NCBI GenBank assembly: GCA_964482235.1
Contig: CAYZWU010000060.1
Coordinates: forward strand, 1 to 31,589
Reading direction: 5' to 3'
From: CAYZWU01 sp964482235
GTDB taxonomy: Bacteria; Planctomycetota; B15-G4; CAYZWU01
DNA: 31,589 bases
Shown in pieces: positions 14,681 through 23,731 of the stretch. Numbering within the stretch: position 1 is the first letter of the stretch; each line of letters starts with the position of its first letter. The notes under the pieces were generated by a model. It made no database searches. It was not told the DNA's origin and was given only the letters and a program-made list of their open reading frames with translations. The position numbers and the translations under genes are program-made.

Positions 14681-15892
14681 ATGTTCAGAAAAATGATGCC
14701 CCTTGTCCTGTTGCTCGTCCTGTCTTTCAGTGCCCAGGGAACGACGATCCACGTGCCGGCCGACTACCCCACGATCCAGGACGCGATCAATGCGGCGGTG
14801 AACGGCGACATTGTCATCGTGTCGCAGGGAACCTATCGGGAGAACATCGATTTCCTCGGTAAGGAGATCGTCGTGGCCAGTGAGAGGGACGCCTATTCCA
14901 CGGTCATCGACGGCGGCCGGAACGGCAGCGTGGCGACCTTCAGCAGCGGGGAGGGCCCCGGTTCCGTTCTCGACGGCTTCTTTTTGACGAACGGATCGGG
15001 CGATGGCGGCGGCGTGCTCTGCCAGGGCAGCTCCCCCTCGGTGCGGAACAACCTGGTGAGCGGGAACAGCGCTCCGGGCTTCGGCGGAGGGATCTACTGC
15101 ACCGGCGCGGCTCATGCCGTTCTCGTGGGCAACATCGTCTCCGGCAACAGCGCCGGCGTGGCCGGCGGCGGGCTTTGCTGCGAGGGCGCCTCGAACCCTG
15201 ATCTCGTGAACAACACCTTCTCGGACAACACCACCCCCGGGCAGGGCGGCGGCGTGGCCTGCCTCGACACGTCGACGCCTTCGATCCTGAACTCGATCGT
15301 CTGGGAGAACCAGGCGGCCGGCGATCCCGAGATCTTCGACGCCACCGGCGCGCTCAAGGTCTACTTCTGCGACGTGAAGGGCGGATGGCCCGGTGCGGGC
15401 AACATCGACGCCGATCCGATCTACGTCGATCCGGCCGGGAACGACTATCACCTCACCTTCCATTCGCCCTGCCGGAACATGGGCAGCAACTCGGCGCCCG
15501 GCCTGCCGGACACGGATTTCGAGGGCGATCCCCGCATTCCGCCCAACGGCATCACCGACATGGGGGCTGACGAGTTCTATCCCCATCTCTATCACAGGGG
15601 GGCCGTGGTGCCGGGCGGCGTCATCGAGATCAAGGTGGCGGCCTACAAGCTGAGCAACACGGTGACGCTGGGGCTCGGATCGGGCATCCAGGATCCGCCG
15701 CAGCAGACATCCTTCGGCGATCTCTACCTGCAGTGGCCGATCCAGACGTTCATGCTCGGCCTGATCCCGGACAACGGCGTGCTGGTGTTCAGTGCGCGGG
15801 TGCCGCAGAACTGGTCCTCGGGCGAGGAGCGTCCCCTCCAGGCAAAGGTCTCGAACGAGCTGACCAACCTTCGCGTCCTGAACGTCGAGTAG
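14681..15892 (+). CDS. Secreted right-handed beta-helix protein (choice-of-anchor-Q type)
   Basis: This 403-residue secreted protein begins with a clear signal peptide (MFRKMMPLVLLLVLSFSAQG). The start at 14681 has an AAGGAG site at 14666-14671. It continues with IHVPADYPTIQDAI, the opening of pectate-lyase-like and PbH1 beta-helix proteins. From about residue 100 to 205 there are repeated units such as NNLVSGNSAP, GNIVSGNSAG and NNTFSDNTTP, each followed by GGG and Cys. A GADEF motif (about 295) follows, then a C-terminal beta-sandwich-like region ending in ELTNLRVLNVE. Such proteins are common and numerous in Planctomycetota-type genomes, outside the cell or on its surface. No catalytic residues can be named. 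It may bind or modify carbohydrate; the substrate is unknown. Confidence 0.85.
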   Translation: MFRKMMPLVLLLVLSFSAQGTTIHVPADYPTIQDAINAAVNGDIVIVSQGTYRENIDFLGKEIVVASERDAYSTVIDGGRNGSVATFSSGEGPGSVLDGFFLTNGSGDGGGVLCQGSSPSVRNNLVSGNSAPGFGGGIYCTGAAHAVLVGNIVSGNSAGVAGGGLCCEGASNPDLVNNTFSDNTTPGQGGGVACLDTSTPSILNSIVWENQAAGDPEIFDATGALKVYFCDVKGGWPGAGNIDADPIYVDPAGNDYHLTFHSPCRNMGSNSAPGLPDTDFEGDPRIPPNGITDMGADEFYPHLYHRGAVVPGGVIEIKVAAYKLSNTVTLGLGSGIQDPPQQTSFGDLYLQWPIQTFMLGLIPDNGVLVFSARVPQNWSSGEERPLQAKVSNELTNLRVLNVE

Positions 15893-15900
15893 GACGCGAG

Positions 15901-15993
15901 GCCGATCATGAGGCCGCGCCGTTTGCCGATCCCCGGATCCACGACGGCGCGGCGGACATGGGGGCGGACGAGTTCCGCCCCCACCTGCAGCCG
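15901..15993 (+). pseudogene. Out-of-frame fragment of a beta-helix protein C-terminus
   Basis: Just after the beta-helix gene stop, in a different frame, the sequence reads ADPRIHDGAADMGADEFRPHL. Its intact neighbour reads GDPRIPPNGITDMGADEFYPHL at the equivalent site (given here in part, within each motif). The match covers about 22 codons, has no start, and is followed by unrelated sequence. It is a remnant of a duplicated or lost paralogue. The remaining gap to 16294 shows no credible gene, only an A-rich tract near 16219-16226 and no clear promoter. Confidence 0.6.
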
Positions 15994-16294
15994 CCGCTCC
16001 TGTGGCGGAATCCCATGCCGGACATCGACGGCAGCGGGCTCTCACTCTTTTCAGGGGCCATACCGGGCGGCTGCTTCCGGCGGTCGACTCCCACTCCAGG
16101 TTCTTGCAGGGAGCGAGCTTTCCGATCTGATGCTCATGAGCGCCCGGTAGCGCTCTCCCTTCCTGGTCTCGCTTCATGATTCCCCGGCGAATTCTTCGGC
16201 TGAAGCATTTCCTCGCCAAAAAAAAGAATCGAACCGGGTTGGCTGTGTAGTATCGTCTCTTGTCCGTTTTGCTCGAACATGGTTCAATCTTCCG

Positions 16295-17659
16295 ATGCAT
16301 GAAAGTCGATTTATGAGAATTGATGGAATCAGACACCCCGGCCCGGGAAAGCTGCGGCCGAAATACGCCATGGATGGGCTGCTTGCAGTCATAAGCCGCC
16401 TCGCCGGCCGGTGCTGGTGTCGCCGGGCCGTGATCCTGCTCGCAGCGTTCCTGGTATTGGGCTCCACCGGTTTGCCCCAGGATACCTTCGATTTCTTCCG
16501 GAACGACGAGCTTGGCCCGCGCAGCTTCGACATGGATGAGGAGTTCTTCATCAACGTACTTTCCTTCGAGCAGCCGCTGGAAACGATCCAGCCCTGGCTG
16601 CGGAGGACCTCGGGCTACCGGCTGGCTCTCGGCAGCTTGACCGACAGGGATTTGTGGCTCGATCAGGAGATGAAGGGCAGGGCGGAGATCAGCGACGTCC
16701 TGGCGCTCCAGGTGAGGGCGCGGCAGACCCTCGGCCTGGACGCGGGGACGATCTTCTTTCAGCCGACGCTCGAGTACCGGTTGAACGACCGGTTCGAGCT
16801 GTTCGCGCCTGCCGTGCTGGACGACGACAAGGGCGGCATGGACGGCGGTCTCGGCATACGGTACCGGAACCCCGACTCGAAGATCGAATACCTGCAGCTC
16901 TCCTGGATCATGTCCGACCTGCTCTTCAACGAACGCGGTCGACAGTACCGCGAATCCACGATCCGCGATCGGGCAGCGACCATGGAACTGCAGGCGCAGG
17001 GCGATCCCTTCGACCTGGGTACCACCAGCTTGAAGGTGGCCTATCAGACGCCCAGCACCTACCGGCTGGTGGAAGACGGTCAGGACGAGGGTTTCCAGAG
17101 GCTGCGCGCCTGGCTCCTGCACTGCTACGAAATCGATCCGCGCAACCGGGTCTACTTCACCTGCGAGGTGGACAGCGGTAGCGAGGAGATCCGACCGATC
17201 TTTGCCCCCTCGGCCGACGACGAGTTCATCGGGCGGAGGCGGCTGGTGCGAGGGCGGGTCGAATACCAGAACCTTCTCTCGGAGGACGAGGTGACGCGCT
17301 GGCGAGGTGGAATGCAGTACGTCAACTACAGCGAGAAGGAGGTCTTTCCCGGCGAAGACACCCTGACCCACAAGATGAGCCGGAGCGAATCGATCTTCTA
17401 CGCCGGCTACCGCAGCCCCTTCTTCGATTCAGAGGACCTGTCTCTGGAAACGGTGCTGTACCTCGACTGGCTCAACGGCAGGGATCGTTTCGTCGACAAC
17501 CCGCGTGAAGACACCCACATGCCGACCTTCCAGGGCAAGCTGAGCTTCTACTTCCTCTGGGCAATCAAGGAGGACGTGGATTTCATGCTGTCGCCGAGTA
17601 TCGAGCTCGATAAACCGGGCTGGGGCGGCGGCGCGATCCAGGTCCGCTGGTTCTTCTGA
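16295..17659 (+). CDS. Predicted outer-membrane beta-barrel protein, hypothetical
   Basis: I do not recognise a named family. The protein (up to 454 residues) has a hydrophobic export signal, AVILLAAFLVLGSTG, after a basic RRCWCRR-like stretch. After it come many alternating, aromatic-rich strands and the C-terminus IQVRWFF. A terminal aromatic residue like this is typical of outer-membrane barrels recognised by the BAM complex. The start is uncertain: ATGs at 16295, 16313 and 16370 all keep the signal, and none has a good ribosome binding site. The 16370 start gives the most normal signal-peptide length. Its position before a lipoprotein beta-galactosidase hints at a role in uptake or attachment of sugars, but this is inference. 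Confidence 0.7.
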   Translation: MHESRFMRIDGIRHPGPGKLRPKYAMDGLLAVISRLAGRCWCRRAVILLAAFLVLGSTGLPQDTFDFFRNDELGPRSFDMDEEFFINVLSFEQPLETIQPWLRRTSGYRLALGSLTDRDLWLDQEMKGRAEISDVLALQVRARQTLGLDAGTIFFQPTLEYRLNDRFELFAPAVLDDDKGGMDGGLGIRYRNPDSKIEYLQLSWIMSDLLFNERGRQYRESTIRDRAATMELQAQGDPFDLGTTSLKVAYQTPSTYRLVEDGQDEGFQRLRAWLLHCYEIDPRNRVYFTCEVDSGSEEIRPIFAPSADDEFIGRRRLVRGRVEYQNLLSEDEVTRWRGGMQYVNYSEKEVFPGEDTLTHKMSRSESIFYAGYRSPFFDSEDLSLETVLYLDWLNGRDRFVDNPREDTHMPTFQGKLSFYFLWAIKEDVDFMLSPSIELDKPGWGGGAIQVRWFF

Positions 17660-17667
17660 TCCCTGTT

Positions 17668-17704
17668 CTTCCGGCTGCTATAAAGTGGATATCATTGCCG
17701 GAAG
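17668..17704. other. Hairpin between barrel gene and beta-galactosidase gene
   Basis: CTTCCGGC at 17668-17675 pairs with GCCGGAAG at 17697-17704 around a 21-nt loop, 8 nt after the barrel gene stop. No T-tract follows, so a Rho-independent terminator is doubtful. It may be a processing or attenuation structure. Confidence 0.4.
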
Positions 17705-17819
17705 GAAGGTAGTATGAGGGTGCTGAAAGCAGCCCTTCAAGCGTGGGTGATGTAGGTTTTCACGTGTGATTCTCTCCAGATGTATCTTCGTTCCCAGAGA
17801 ATCAAGGAGCCGTTCTACC

Positions 17820-20800
17820 ATGATCCCGAAGAAGATCATTCTGGCGGGTTTCATCCTGTTGCTTGTCTCCTGCGGCCAGACGAGGGTCGAGTCCGAGAAG
17901 AGGGAGGACGCGATGCCGGAAACGCCGAAAGCCCCGGAGCAGACCCAGCCGGACTGGGAGAACCAGTACGTGATAAGCCGCAACAAGGAGCGGCCCCACG
18001 CCACGCTGATCTCCTACGCCACATTCGAACAGGCGCAGGCAGGGAACCGCGAGGCATCGCCCTTCTACATGTCGCTGAACGGGGCTTGGCGGTATCGCTG
18101 GGTCGACCATCCGGACAAGGCGCCGGCCGACTTCTTCCGGACCTCCTTCGATGCATCGGCCTGGGAGACGATCGATGTGCCGTCCAACGTGGAGCTCGAA
18201 GGACACGGGACGCCGATCTACGTCAACATCAAGTACACCTTCAAGAAGGACCCGCCCCGCGTGATGGGCGAGCCGCCCGGGGAGTACAACGCATTCCATG
18301 AACGCAACCCCGTGAGCTCGTACCGCAAGACCTTCACCCTGCCGCCGGCCTGGAAGGGGCGTCGGATCTTCATCAACTTCGACGGCGTCTCCTCGGCGTT
18401 CTACCTCTGGATCAACGGGAAGAGCGTGGGGTACAGCCAGGGAAGCCGCACCCCGGCCGAGTTCGACATCACCGATTTCGTGAAGGAGGGCGAGAACCAG
18501 GCGGCGGTGAAGGTCTATCGCTACTCTGACGGCAGCTACCTCGAGTGCCAGGACTTCTGGCGGCTGAGCGGCATCTTTCGTGATGTCTACCTCTGGTCGG
18601 CGCCGCAAGCCCACATCAGGGACTTCGCCGTGCAGACCGATCTGTCGAGCGATTTCCGTCACGCCGTGCTTCGCCTGAAAGCCGATCTCGATTGCGGCGG
18701 CACGGAAGACGGGGCGCGTTTCACCTGCGACGCCTACCTGGTGGACCAGGCCGGCGACGCCGTGGGGGGCATGCCGCTCGAATCGGCGAAGTTCATCGGA
18801 GAGGGGGAGTTCGTGCTCGAGACGTTGATCCGCGATCCCCTCAAGTGGACGGCCGAGACGCCGAACCTCTACACCCTGATCCTGGCTCTCGAGGACCGGG
18901 AGGGTCGGGTGCAGGAGTACCTCAGCACGGCGGTGGGCTTCCGCGAGGTCGTCATCGAGGGAAACCAGCTTCTCGTCAACGGCCAGCCGGTCCTGATCAA
19001 GGGAACGAACCGGCACGAGCACGATCCCGACAGGGGCCACGTGGTCACCAGGGAGATGATGATCCGCGACATCGAGCTGATGAAGCGGCACAACCTCAAC
19101 ACGGTGCGGACGAGCCACTATCCCGACGTGCCCGAGTGGTACGATCTCTGCGATCATTACGGGCTCTACGTGATCGACGAAGCCAACATCGAGTCGCACG
19201 GCATGGGGTACGGCGATGAGTCGCTGGCCAAGGATCCGTCCTGGATGGAGGCCCACCTCGACCGCGTCCGCCGGATGTTCGAGCGCGACAAGAACCACCC
19301 CTGCATCATCGTCTGGTCGATCGGCAACGAGATGGGCGACGGCGTCAACACCGAGGCCTGCGCCGCCTGGCTCAAGGAGAACGACCTTCAGGGGCGTCCC
19401 GTGCAGTCCGAGAGGGCCGGCCGGGCAACCCACACCGACATCTTCTGCCCCATGTACATGGAGCTCTGGCTCCTCGACAGGTGGTCGCGTGGGCAGGGCG
19501 ACAAGTGGGCATCCAGCTGGTGCGGCGAGGCGTTCAAGTGGGAGGACGGGGAGACGCCCGACCGGCCCCTGATCCTCTGCGAGTACGCCCATGCGATGGG
19601 CAACAGCGTGGGAAACTTCCAGGACTACTGGGACGTGATCGAGAAGTATCCGGCGCTCCAGGGCGGCTGCATCTGGGACTGGGTCGACCAGGGGCTGCGC
19701 AGGGAGATCCCGGGAGGCGAGGGCGTCAGCGGCTTCTTCTGGGCCTACGGCGGCGATTTCGGAGATCAGCCGAACGACGGCAACTTCTGCTGCAACGGGC
19801 TGGTGTCGCCCGACCGCAGGCCGAATCCCCATCTCCTCGAGGTGAAGAAGGTCTACCAGAACATCAAGGTGGAGCCCGTTGATCCCGGCTCCGGGATCGT
19901 GCGCGTGCGGAACGGCTTCTTCTTCACGAACCTCTCGGGCTTCGATTTATCCTGGTCTCTCGAGCAGGACGGGAAGGTGATCCAGCTGGGGCGGCTCGAC
20001 CGCCTCGATCTGGCGCCGCAGGGGACGGCCGAGGTCGCCGTTCCCATCGAGAAGCCGGACTCCATCTCCGACGGCGAGTTCTTTCTCTTCCTGCGCTTCT
20101 CGCTGCCGGAAGAGACGGCCTGGGCGCCCTCCGGCCACCTGGTGGCCTGGGAGCAGATCGCGGTGCCTTGGCAGGCGGCGTCGGGCGAAGCGCCGGAGGC
20201 TTCTTCCCTCCCGCCCGTCGTGCTCGAGGAGGATGCCGCCGCCTGGACGGTGAAGGGCGAGGGTTTCTCGATCCGGTTCGACAGAGCGACGGGGTTTCTC
20301 GACTCGTGGCGCGTGAAGGAACGGGAGCTGATCGCCTCGCCGCTGCGTCCGAACTTCTGGCGCACCCCTCTGGACAACGACAAGGGCAACAAGATGCCGA
20401 AGCGGTGCGGCGTCTGGCGTGAGGCGGGGCCGGGTTGCACGCTCGCCTCGGCCGATGCCGTTCTGGACGAGAACGGCGAAGCGGTGATCACGGCGCGCCT
20501 CGACGTTCCCGCGGGCGAGACGCTCTGCACCCTGGTCCATCGTGTTCGCGGCGACGGCTCCGTCGACCTGGCCATGACCGTGAAGCCCGAGGGCAAGCTG
20601 CCCGAGATCCCGCGCGTGGGCTTGCAGATGGAGATCCCGGCCGAGCTCTTCCAGGTCGAGTGGTTCGGCCGCGGCCCGCACGAATCGTACGCGGACCGCA
20701 AGACCGGCGCAGCCGTCGGTCTCTACAGCGCCCTGGTGCAAGGGCTGAACCATCCCTACATCGAGCCCCAGGAGACCGGCTATCGCACCGATGTCCGCTG

Positions 20801-21077
20801 GGCCAGGTTCACCGACGCGTCGGGAAATGGCATCGAGATTGCCGGCCGGCCGCTCTTCTGCTTCAACGCCTGGCCCTTCACGCAGGAGGCGCTGGAGAAG
20901 GCGAGCCACCCCCACGAGCTCGCCCGGAGCGGCCGGATCACCGTGAACTGCGACCTCGGTCAGATGGGAGTGGGCGGCGACGACAGCTGGGGAGCGCAGC
21001 CCCACGGGAAGTACAGGCTGCCCGCCGACCGGGTCTACGAGTTCGTTTTCGAGCTGAGGCCGGAACAGGGAGAGTGA
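17820..21077 (+). CDS. lacZ: Lipoprotein beta-galactosidase, glycoside hydrolase family 2
   Basis: This 1085-residue enzyme removes terminal beta-galactosides with a retaining mechanism. It carries a lipoprotein signal, with LLLVSCGQ as the lipobox, so it is membrane-anchored and probably exported to the periplasm or surface, unlike cytoplasmic E. coli LacZ. An AAGGAG site supports the ATG at 17820. The order is a sugar-binding jelly-roll (SSYRKTFTLP), an Ig-like region, the TIM barrel, and a C-terminal beta-gal small-chain-like domain (VEWFGRGPHESYADR). The acid/base is Glu504 in VWSIGNEMGDG. The nucleophile is Glu588 in LCEYAHAMGNS. The length fits LacZ-type GH2. The stop is 8 bp from the convergent SGNH gene stop. 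Function on a host or plant galactan rather than lactose is possible. Confidence 0.92.
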   Translation: MIPKKIILAGFILLLVSCGQTRVESEKREDAMPETPKAPEQTQPDWENQYVISRNKERPHATLISYATFEQAQAGNREASPFYMSLNGAWRYRWVDHPDKAPADFFRTSFDASAWETIDVPSNVELEGHGTPIYVNIKYTFKKDPPRVMGEPPGEYNAFHERNPVSSYRKTFTLPPAWKGRRIFINFDGVSSAFYLWINGKSVGYSQGSRTPAEFDITDFVKEGENQAAVKVYRYSDGSYLECQDFWRLSGIFRDVYLWSAPQAHIRDFAVQTDLSSDFRHAVLRLKADLDCGGTEDGARFTCDAYLVDQAGDAVGGMPLESAKFIGEGEFVLETLIRDPLKWTAETPNLYTLILALEDREGRVQEYLSTAVGFREVVIEGNQLLVNGQPVLIKGTNRHEHDPDRGHVVTREMMIRDIELMKRHNLNTVRTSHYPDVPEWYDLCDHYGLYVIDEANIESHGMGYGDESLAKDPSWMEAHLDRVRRMFERDKNHPCIIVWSIGNEMGDGVNTEACAAWLKENDLQGRPVQSERAGRATHTDIFCPMYMELWLLDRWSRGQGDKWASSWCGEAFKWEDGETPDRPLILCEYAHAMGNSVGNFQDYWDVIEKYPALQGGCIWDWVDQGLRREIPGGEGVSGFFWAYGGDFGDQPNDGNFCCNGLVSPDRRPNPHLLEVKKVYQNIKVEPVDPGSGIVRVRNGFFFTNLSGFDLSWSLEQDGKVIQLGRLDRLDLAPQGTAEVAVPIEKPDSISDGEFFLFLRFSLPEETAWAPSGHLVAWEQIAVPWQAASGEAPEASSLPPVVLEEDAAAWTVKGEGFSIRFDRATGFLDSWRVKERELIASPLRPNFWRTPLDNDKGNKMPKRCGVWREAGPGCTLASADAVLDENGEAVITARLDVPAGETLCTLVHRVRGDGSVDLAMTVKPEGKLPEIPRVGLQMEIPAELFQVEWFGRGPHESYADRKTGAAVGLYSALVQGLNHPYIEPQETGYRTDVRWARFTDASGNGIEIAGRPLFCFNAWPFTQEALEKASHPHELARSGRITVNCDLGQMGVGGDDSWGAQPHGKYRLPADRVYEFVFELRPEQGE

Positions 21078-21084
21078 CGGGGAG

Positions 21085-22140
21085 CTACTCGCCTCCCAGC
21101 AGCGGCGCCACGACCTCCTGGGCCATCCGGCCGGAGAAGATGTTCGAGCCCTTGGGTCCCAGGTGATCGGGATCGTAGAAGAAGCGGTCCGCGATCCTTT
21201 TTTCCTTCCCGTCGATCGGGTTGAAGTCGTGGAAGGGGATATTGGCCGCCGCACAGGCGCCGGTCACGTACTCGAGGAACGACTCGTATTCTCCCAGCCG
21301 GTAGAAATCCATGTAGTCGAGGGTGACCGGGAGGTTGACCACGACGAGGCGGATGCCGCGTTCCCGGGTGATCGAAATGATCTGCTCGAACGCCCTCTTC
21401 GCCGAGTCGCCGATATGGTAGTCGTTGAGCAGGTTCTCCCGCACGAAGCCGTGGCGCTTCCTCAGCAGGCTTTGCCACTGCGGCGTGTTGTGCTCCCTCG
21501 GCTGTCCGCCGCCGCGCCTCACCCTGTTGCGGAAGGGCGCCCCGTGGCCTTTCGTGATCTCCCAGAACCGGACCTTGTCCGTGCACTCCTTGTCCGAAGG
21601 CGGGTGGGTGATGTACTGAAGCAGGCTGGCCGGGGCGCGGCCCATCGCCCCGGTGGCCGAGGACTGATAGCCGGCCGCCACGATGTCCGGCAGCTCGCAG
21701 AGGATGTCCCGCGGCCTGGCGTAGTAGTCCACGTATTCTCCCGTCCGGCGGCTCATGGTGTTGAAGCCCCGCGCTTCCACGCCGAGCACGACCAGCTTCG
21801 GGGCCCGCTCCCCGCGGAAGATGTCGCGGATGATCACGCGGTCGGTGCGGACCAGTCCGGCGGGCTGCGAGAGGTTGAAGCAGGTCACCTTCCGGCCCAG
21901 CTCCTTTTCCGCCACCATCTCCACCACGTCGGGCGACAGGCCGGTCTCCATCCGCGACGATCCGAGAAAGACCACGTCATAGGGCTTCTTTGCATTGAGG
22001 AAGGCCTGGAACTTGAGGGTCTGGTCGCACGAAACGGGCTGCCACCAGATCAGACCGGAGGAAGCGGCATACCAGTCGAGAGCTGCGATGAGGAGAAGCC
22101 CCCAGACCAGTACGAGGAGTATCCGCTTTCCCGATTTCAT
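21085..22140 (-). CDS. SGNH-like acyl-transfer partner protein (AlgX/DltD-type)
   Basis: This 351-residue protein has one N-terminal membrane helix (ILLVLVWGLLLIAALDWY) and a large extracytoplasmic domain. The motif VVFLGSSRMETG at about 57-68 supplies a GxS-type nucleophile block (Ser61 or Ser62), and DPDHLGPKGS (Asp323, His326) supplies the Asp and His of an SGNH hydrolase. Such proteins sit next to MBOAT acyltransferases and move the acyl group to the final polymer. Here the gene follows the MBOAT gene by 10 bp on the same strand, which strongly supports a two-component O-acylation system. The acceptor polymer is unknown. The assignment rests on motifs and context rather than overall identity. 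Confidence 0.75.
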   Translation of the reverse strand: MKSGKRILLVLVWGLLLIAALDWYAASSGLIWWQPVSCDQTLKFQAFLNAKKPYDVVFLGSSRMETGLSPDVVEMVAEKELGRKVTCFNLSQPAGLVRTDRVIIRDIFRGERAPKLVVLGVEARGFNTMSRRTGEYVDYYARPRDILCELPDIVAAGYQSSATGAMGRAPASLLQYITHPPSDKECTDKVRFWEITKGHGAPFRNRVRRGGGQPREHNTPQWQSLLRKRHGFVRENLLNDYHIGDSAKRAFEQIISITRERGIRLVVVNLPVTLDYMDFYRLGEYESFLEYVTGACAAANIPFHDFNPIDGKEKRIADRFFYDPDHLGPKGSNIFSGRMAQEVVAPLLGGE

Positions 22141-22150
22141 TCCGTTCCTC

Positions 22151-23578
22151 TCAGAACTGGAAATAGATGAACGGTCTCGCCGAAGCGCTGATGTACGAGC
22201 AGGCTCCGATCACGATCACCAGAACGGCCGCCATCACGGGGGATGGTATCCGGTTCCAGGTGGAGTAGATTCTTTCTTCCAATTTCTCGGGCATCAGGTG
22301 CGCCGCGGCTGCCACGGCGATCACGGCAAGCACGACCGGCTCCACGTCGAAGCCGAAGCCGAAGCGCCCCCCGATGCGGGTGACCACATCCCAGAACGAC
22401 TCGAGATCGGAGCACCGGAACAGGATCCAGCCGAAGCAGACGATGTGGAAGGTGAAGAACATCTTGACGGCACGGCCGGCCACGGATGAGGAGGCTTCGC
22501 CCTCTGCAGCGCCTCCGGCCCTGCGCTGGATCATGCGCGTGAGGGCGAGCACGACGCCGTGGTAGAGGCCCCAGAGAACGAACCGCCACGCCGCACCGTG
22601 CCAGAGCCCCCCGAGCAGCATGGTGATGATCAGGCTCGCATAGGTCATCCTGATCCCTTTCCGCGAACCGCCGAGCGGGACGTAGAGGTAGTCCCTCAGC
22701 CAGGTGGACAGGGAGATGTGCCACCGCCGCCAGAAATCGCGGAGGTCGACGGCGCTGTAGGGAGCCCTGAAGTTCTCCGGCAGGCTGAATCCCAGCAGCC
22801 TGCCGCACCCGATCGCGATGTCGGAATACCCCGAGAAGTCGCCGTAGATCTGGAAGGCATAGGCGTAGACGCCGAAGAGGGTGGTCACGGCACCCAGCCC
22901 GGTTCCCGAGCCGTCCGAGGCCGCGAACACCATGTCCACCAGATGGATGGCCAGGAAGTCGGCGATGAGCACCTTCTTGATCAGGCCGCGCGCGATGAGA
23001 TAGAAGCCGCGGCTCGCATCCTCGTCGCTGATCTCCCGGACCTTCCCGAGCTGGGGGAGGAAGTGGCTCGCCCGCACGATCGGCCCGGCCACGAGCTGGG
23101 GAAAGAAGGAGACGAAGAGGGCGAACTCCACGATGTTCCGGCACGGCTCCATCTTCCTGCGATAGATCTCGATCGTGTATGAGAGGGTCTGGAACGTGTA
23201 GAAGGAGATCCCCACGGGCAGAAGCACGTCGAGGTGCTCGATCTCGCCGAGGAACGGAAAGGCGCCGGTGATGTTGTCGATGAAGAAGTTGCCGTACTTG
23301 AAGAGGCCGAGGACGCCGAGGTTGCCGCAGAGGCTTGATATCAGGTAGAGCTTCCGTCTTCCCGGACGCGTTTCGCGGTGCATGAGCTGGCCCACGGTGA
23401 AGTCGAGGAGGGTGGAGAAGACCAGCAGAAGCAGGTAGCTGGCGTTCCAGCAGCCGTAGAAGAAGTAGCTGGCAGCCAGGAGGAAGGCGTAGCGCACCTT
23501 GAGCCGCCTCCTGACCACCATGTCGACCAGGAGCACAACGATGAAGAAGACGGCGAAGTTTCCGCTATTGAATAGCAT
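22151..23578 (-). CDS. MBOAT-family O-acyltransferase (AlgI/DltB-like)
   Basis: This 475-residue multi-helix inner-membrane protein matches AlgI, PatA and DltB. It has FPQLVAGPIVRASHFLPQ at about 160-177, then FRAPYSAVDLRDFWRRWHISL near 270-290 (quoted in part), and GGLWHGAAW with the catalytic His327. A second conserved His287 lies in RRWHISL. MBOATs bring an acyl group from a cytoplasmic donor across the membrane for attachment to exopolysaccharide, teichoic acid or peptidoglycan. The downstream SGNH-like gene is the likely second step. No strong Shine-Dalgarno sequence precedes the ATG, and the 5' UTR from the predicted promoter is about 95 nt. Confidence 0.92.
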   Translation of the reverse strand: MLFNSGNFAVFFIVVLLVDMVVRRRLKVRYAFLLAASYFFYGCWNASYLLLLVFSTLLDFTVGQLMHRETRPGRRKLYLISSLCGNLGVLGLFKYGNFFIDNITGAFPFLGEIEHLDVLLPVGISFYTFQTLSYTIEIYRRKMEPCRNIVEFALFVSFFPQLVAGPIVRASHFLPQLGKVREISDEDASRGFYLIARGLIKKVLIADFLAIHLVDMVFAASDGSGTGLGAVTTLFGVYAYAFQIYGDFSGYSDIAIGCGRLLGFSLPENFRAPYSAVDLRDFWRRWHISLSTWLRDYLYVPLGGSRKGIRMTYASLIITMLLGGLWHGAAWRFVLWGLYHGVVLALTRMIQRRAGGAAEGEASSSVAGRAVKMFFTFHIVCFGWILFRCSDLESFWDVVTRIGGRFGFGFDVEPVVLAVIAVAAAAHLMPEKLEERIYSTWNRIPSPVMAAVLVIVIGACSYISASARPFIYFQF

Positions 23579-23680
23579 TCAGGGTGCCTGGAAGCTCGTC
23601 GCGTGCAATTTTCCCGAGACAAACCGGCCGCCCCATGAAAATCCGCTTTCAATCCCGATGGTGTTTTAGCGGCCAGCTAG

Positions 23681-23709
23681 AGTATAGGGATTGATGGCAT
23701 TGTTTACAA
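23681..23709 (-). promoter_or_regulatory. Promoter for the MBOAT/SGNH operon
   Basis: On the minus strand, TTGTAA (23704-23709) and TATACT (23681-23686) are separated by exactly 17 bp. They match 4 and 5 of 6 consensus bases. The site lies in the only gap between the GT-C gene and the MBOAT gene and points at the MBOAT start about 95 nt downstream. Confidence 0.55.
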
Positions 23710-23731
23710 CAGTCGAGGGCCGCCGGAAAGG

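Noticed and set aside
14390..17371. Minus-strand open frame of 993 codons
   Set aside because: It runs antisense across the start of the sigma gene, the beta-helix gene and the barrel gene. High GC creates long chance frames here, and no domain is visible.
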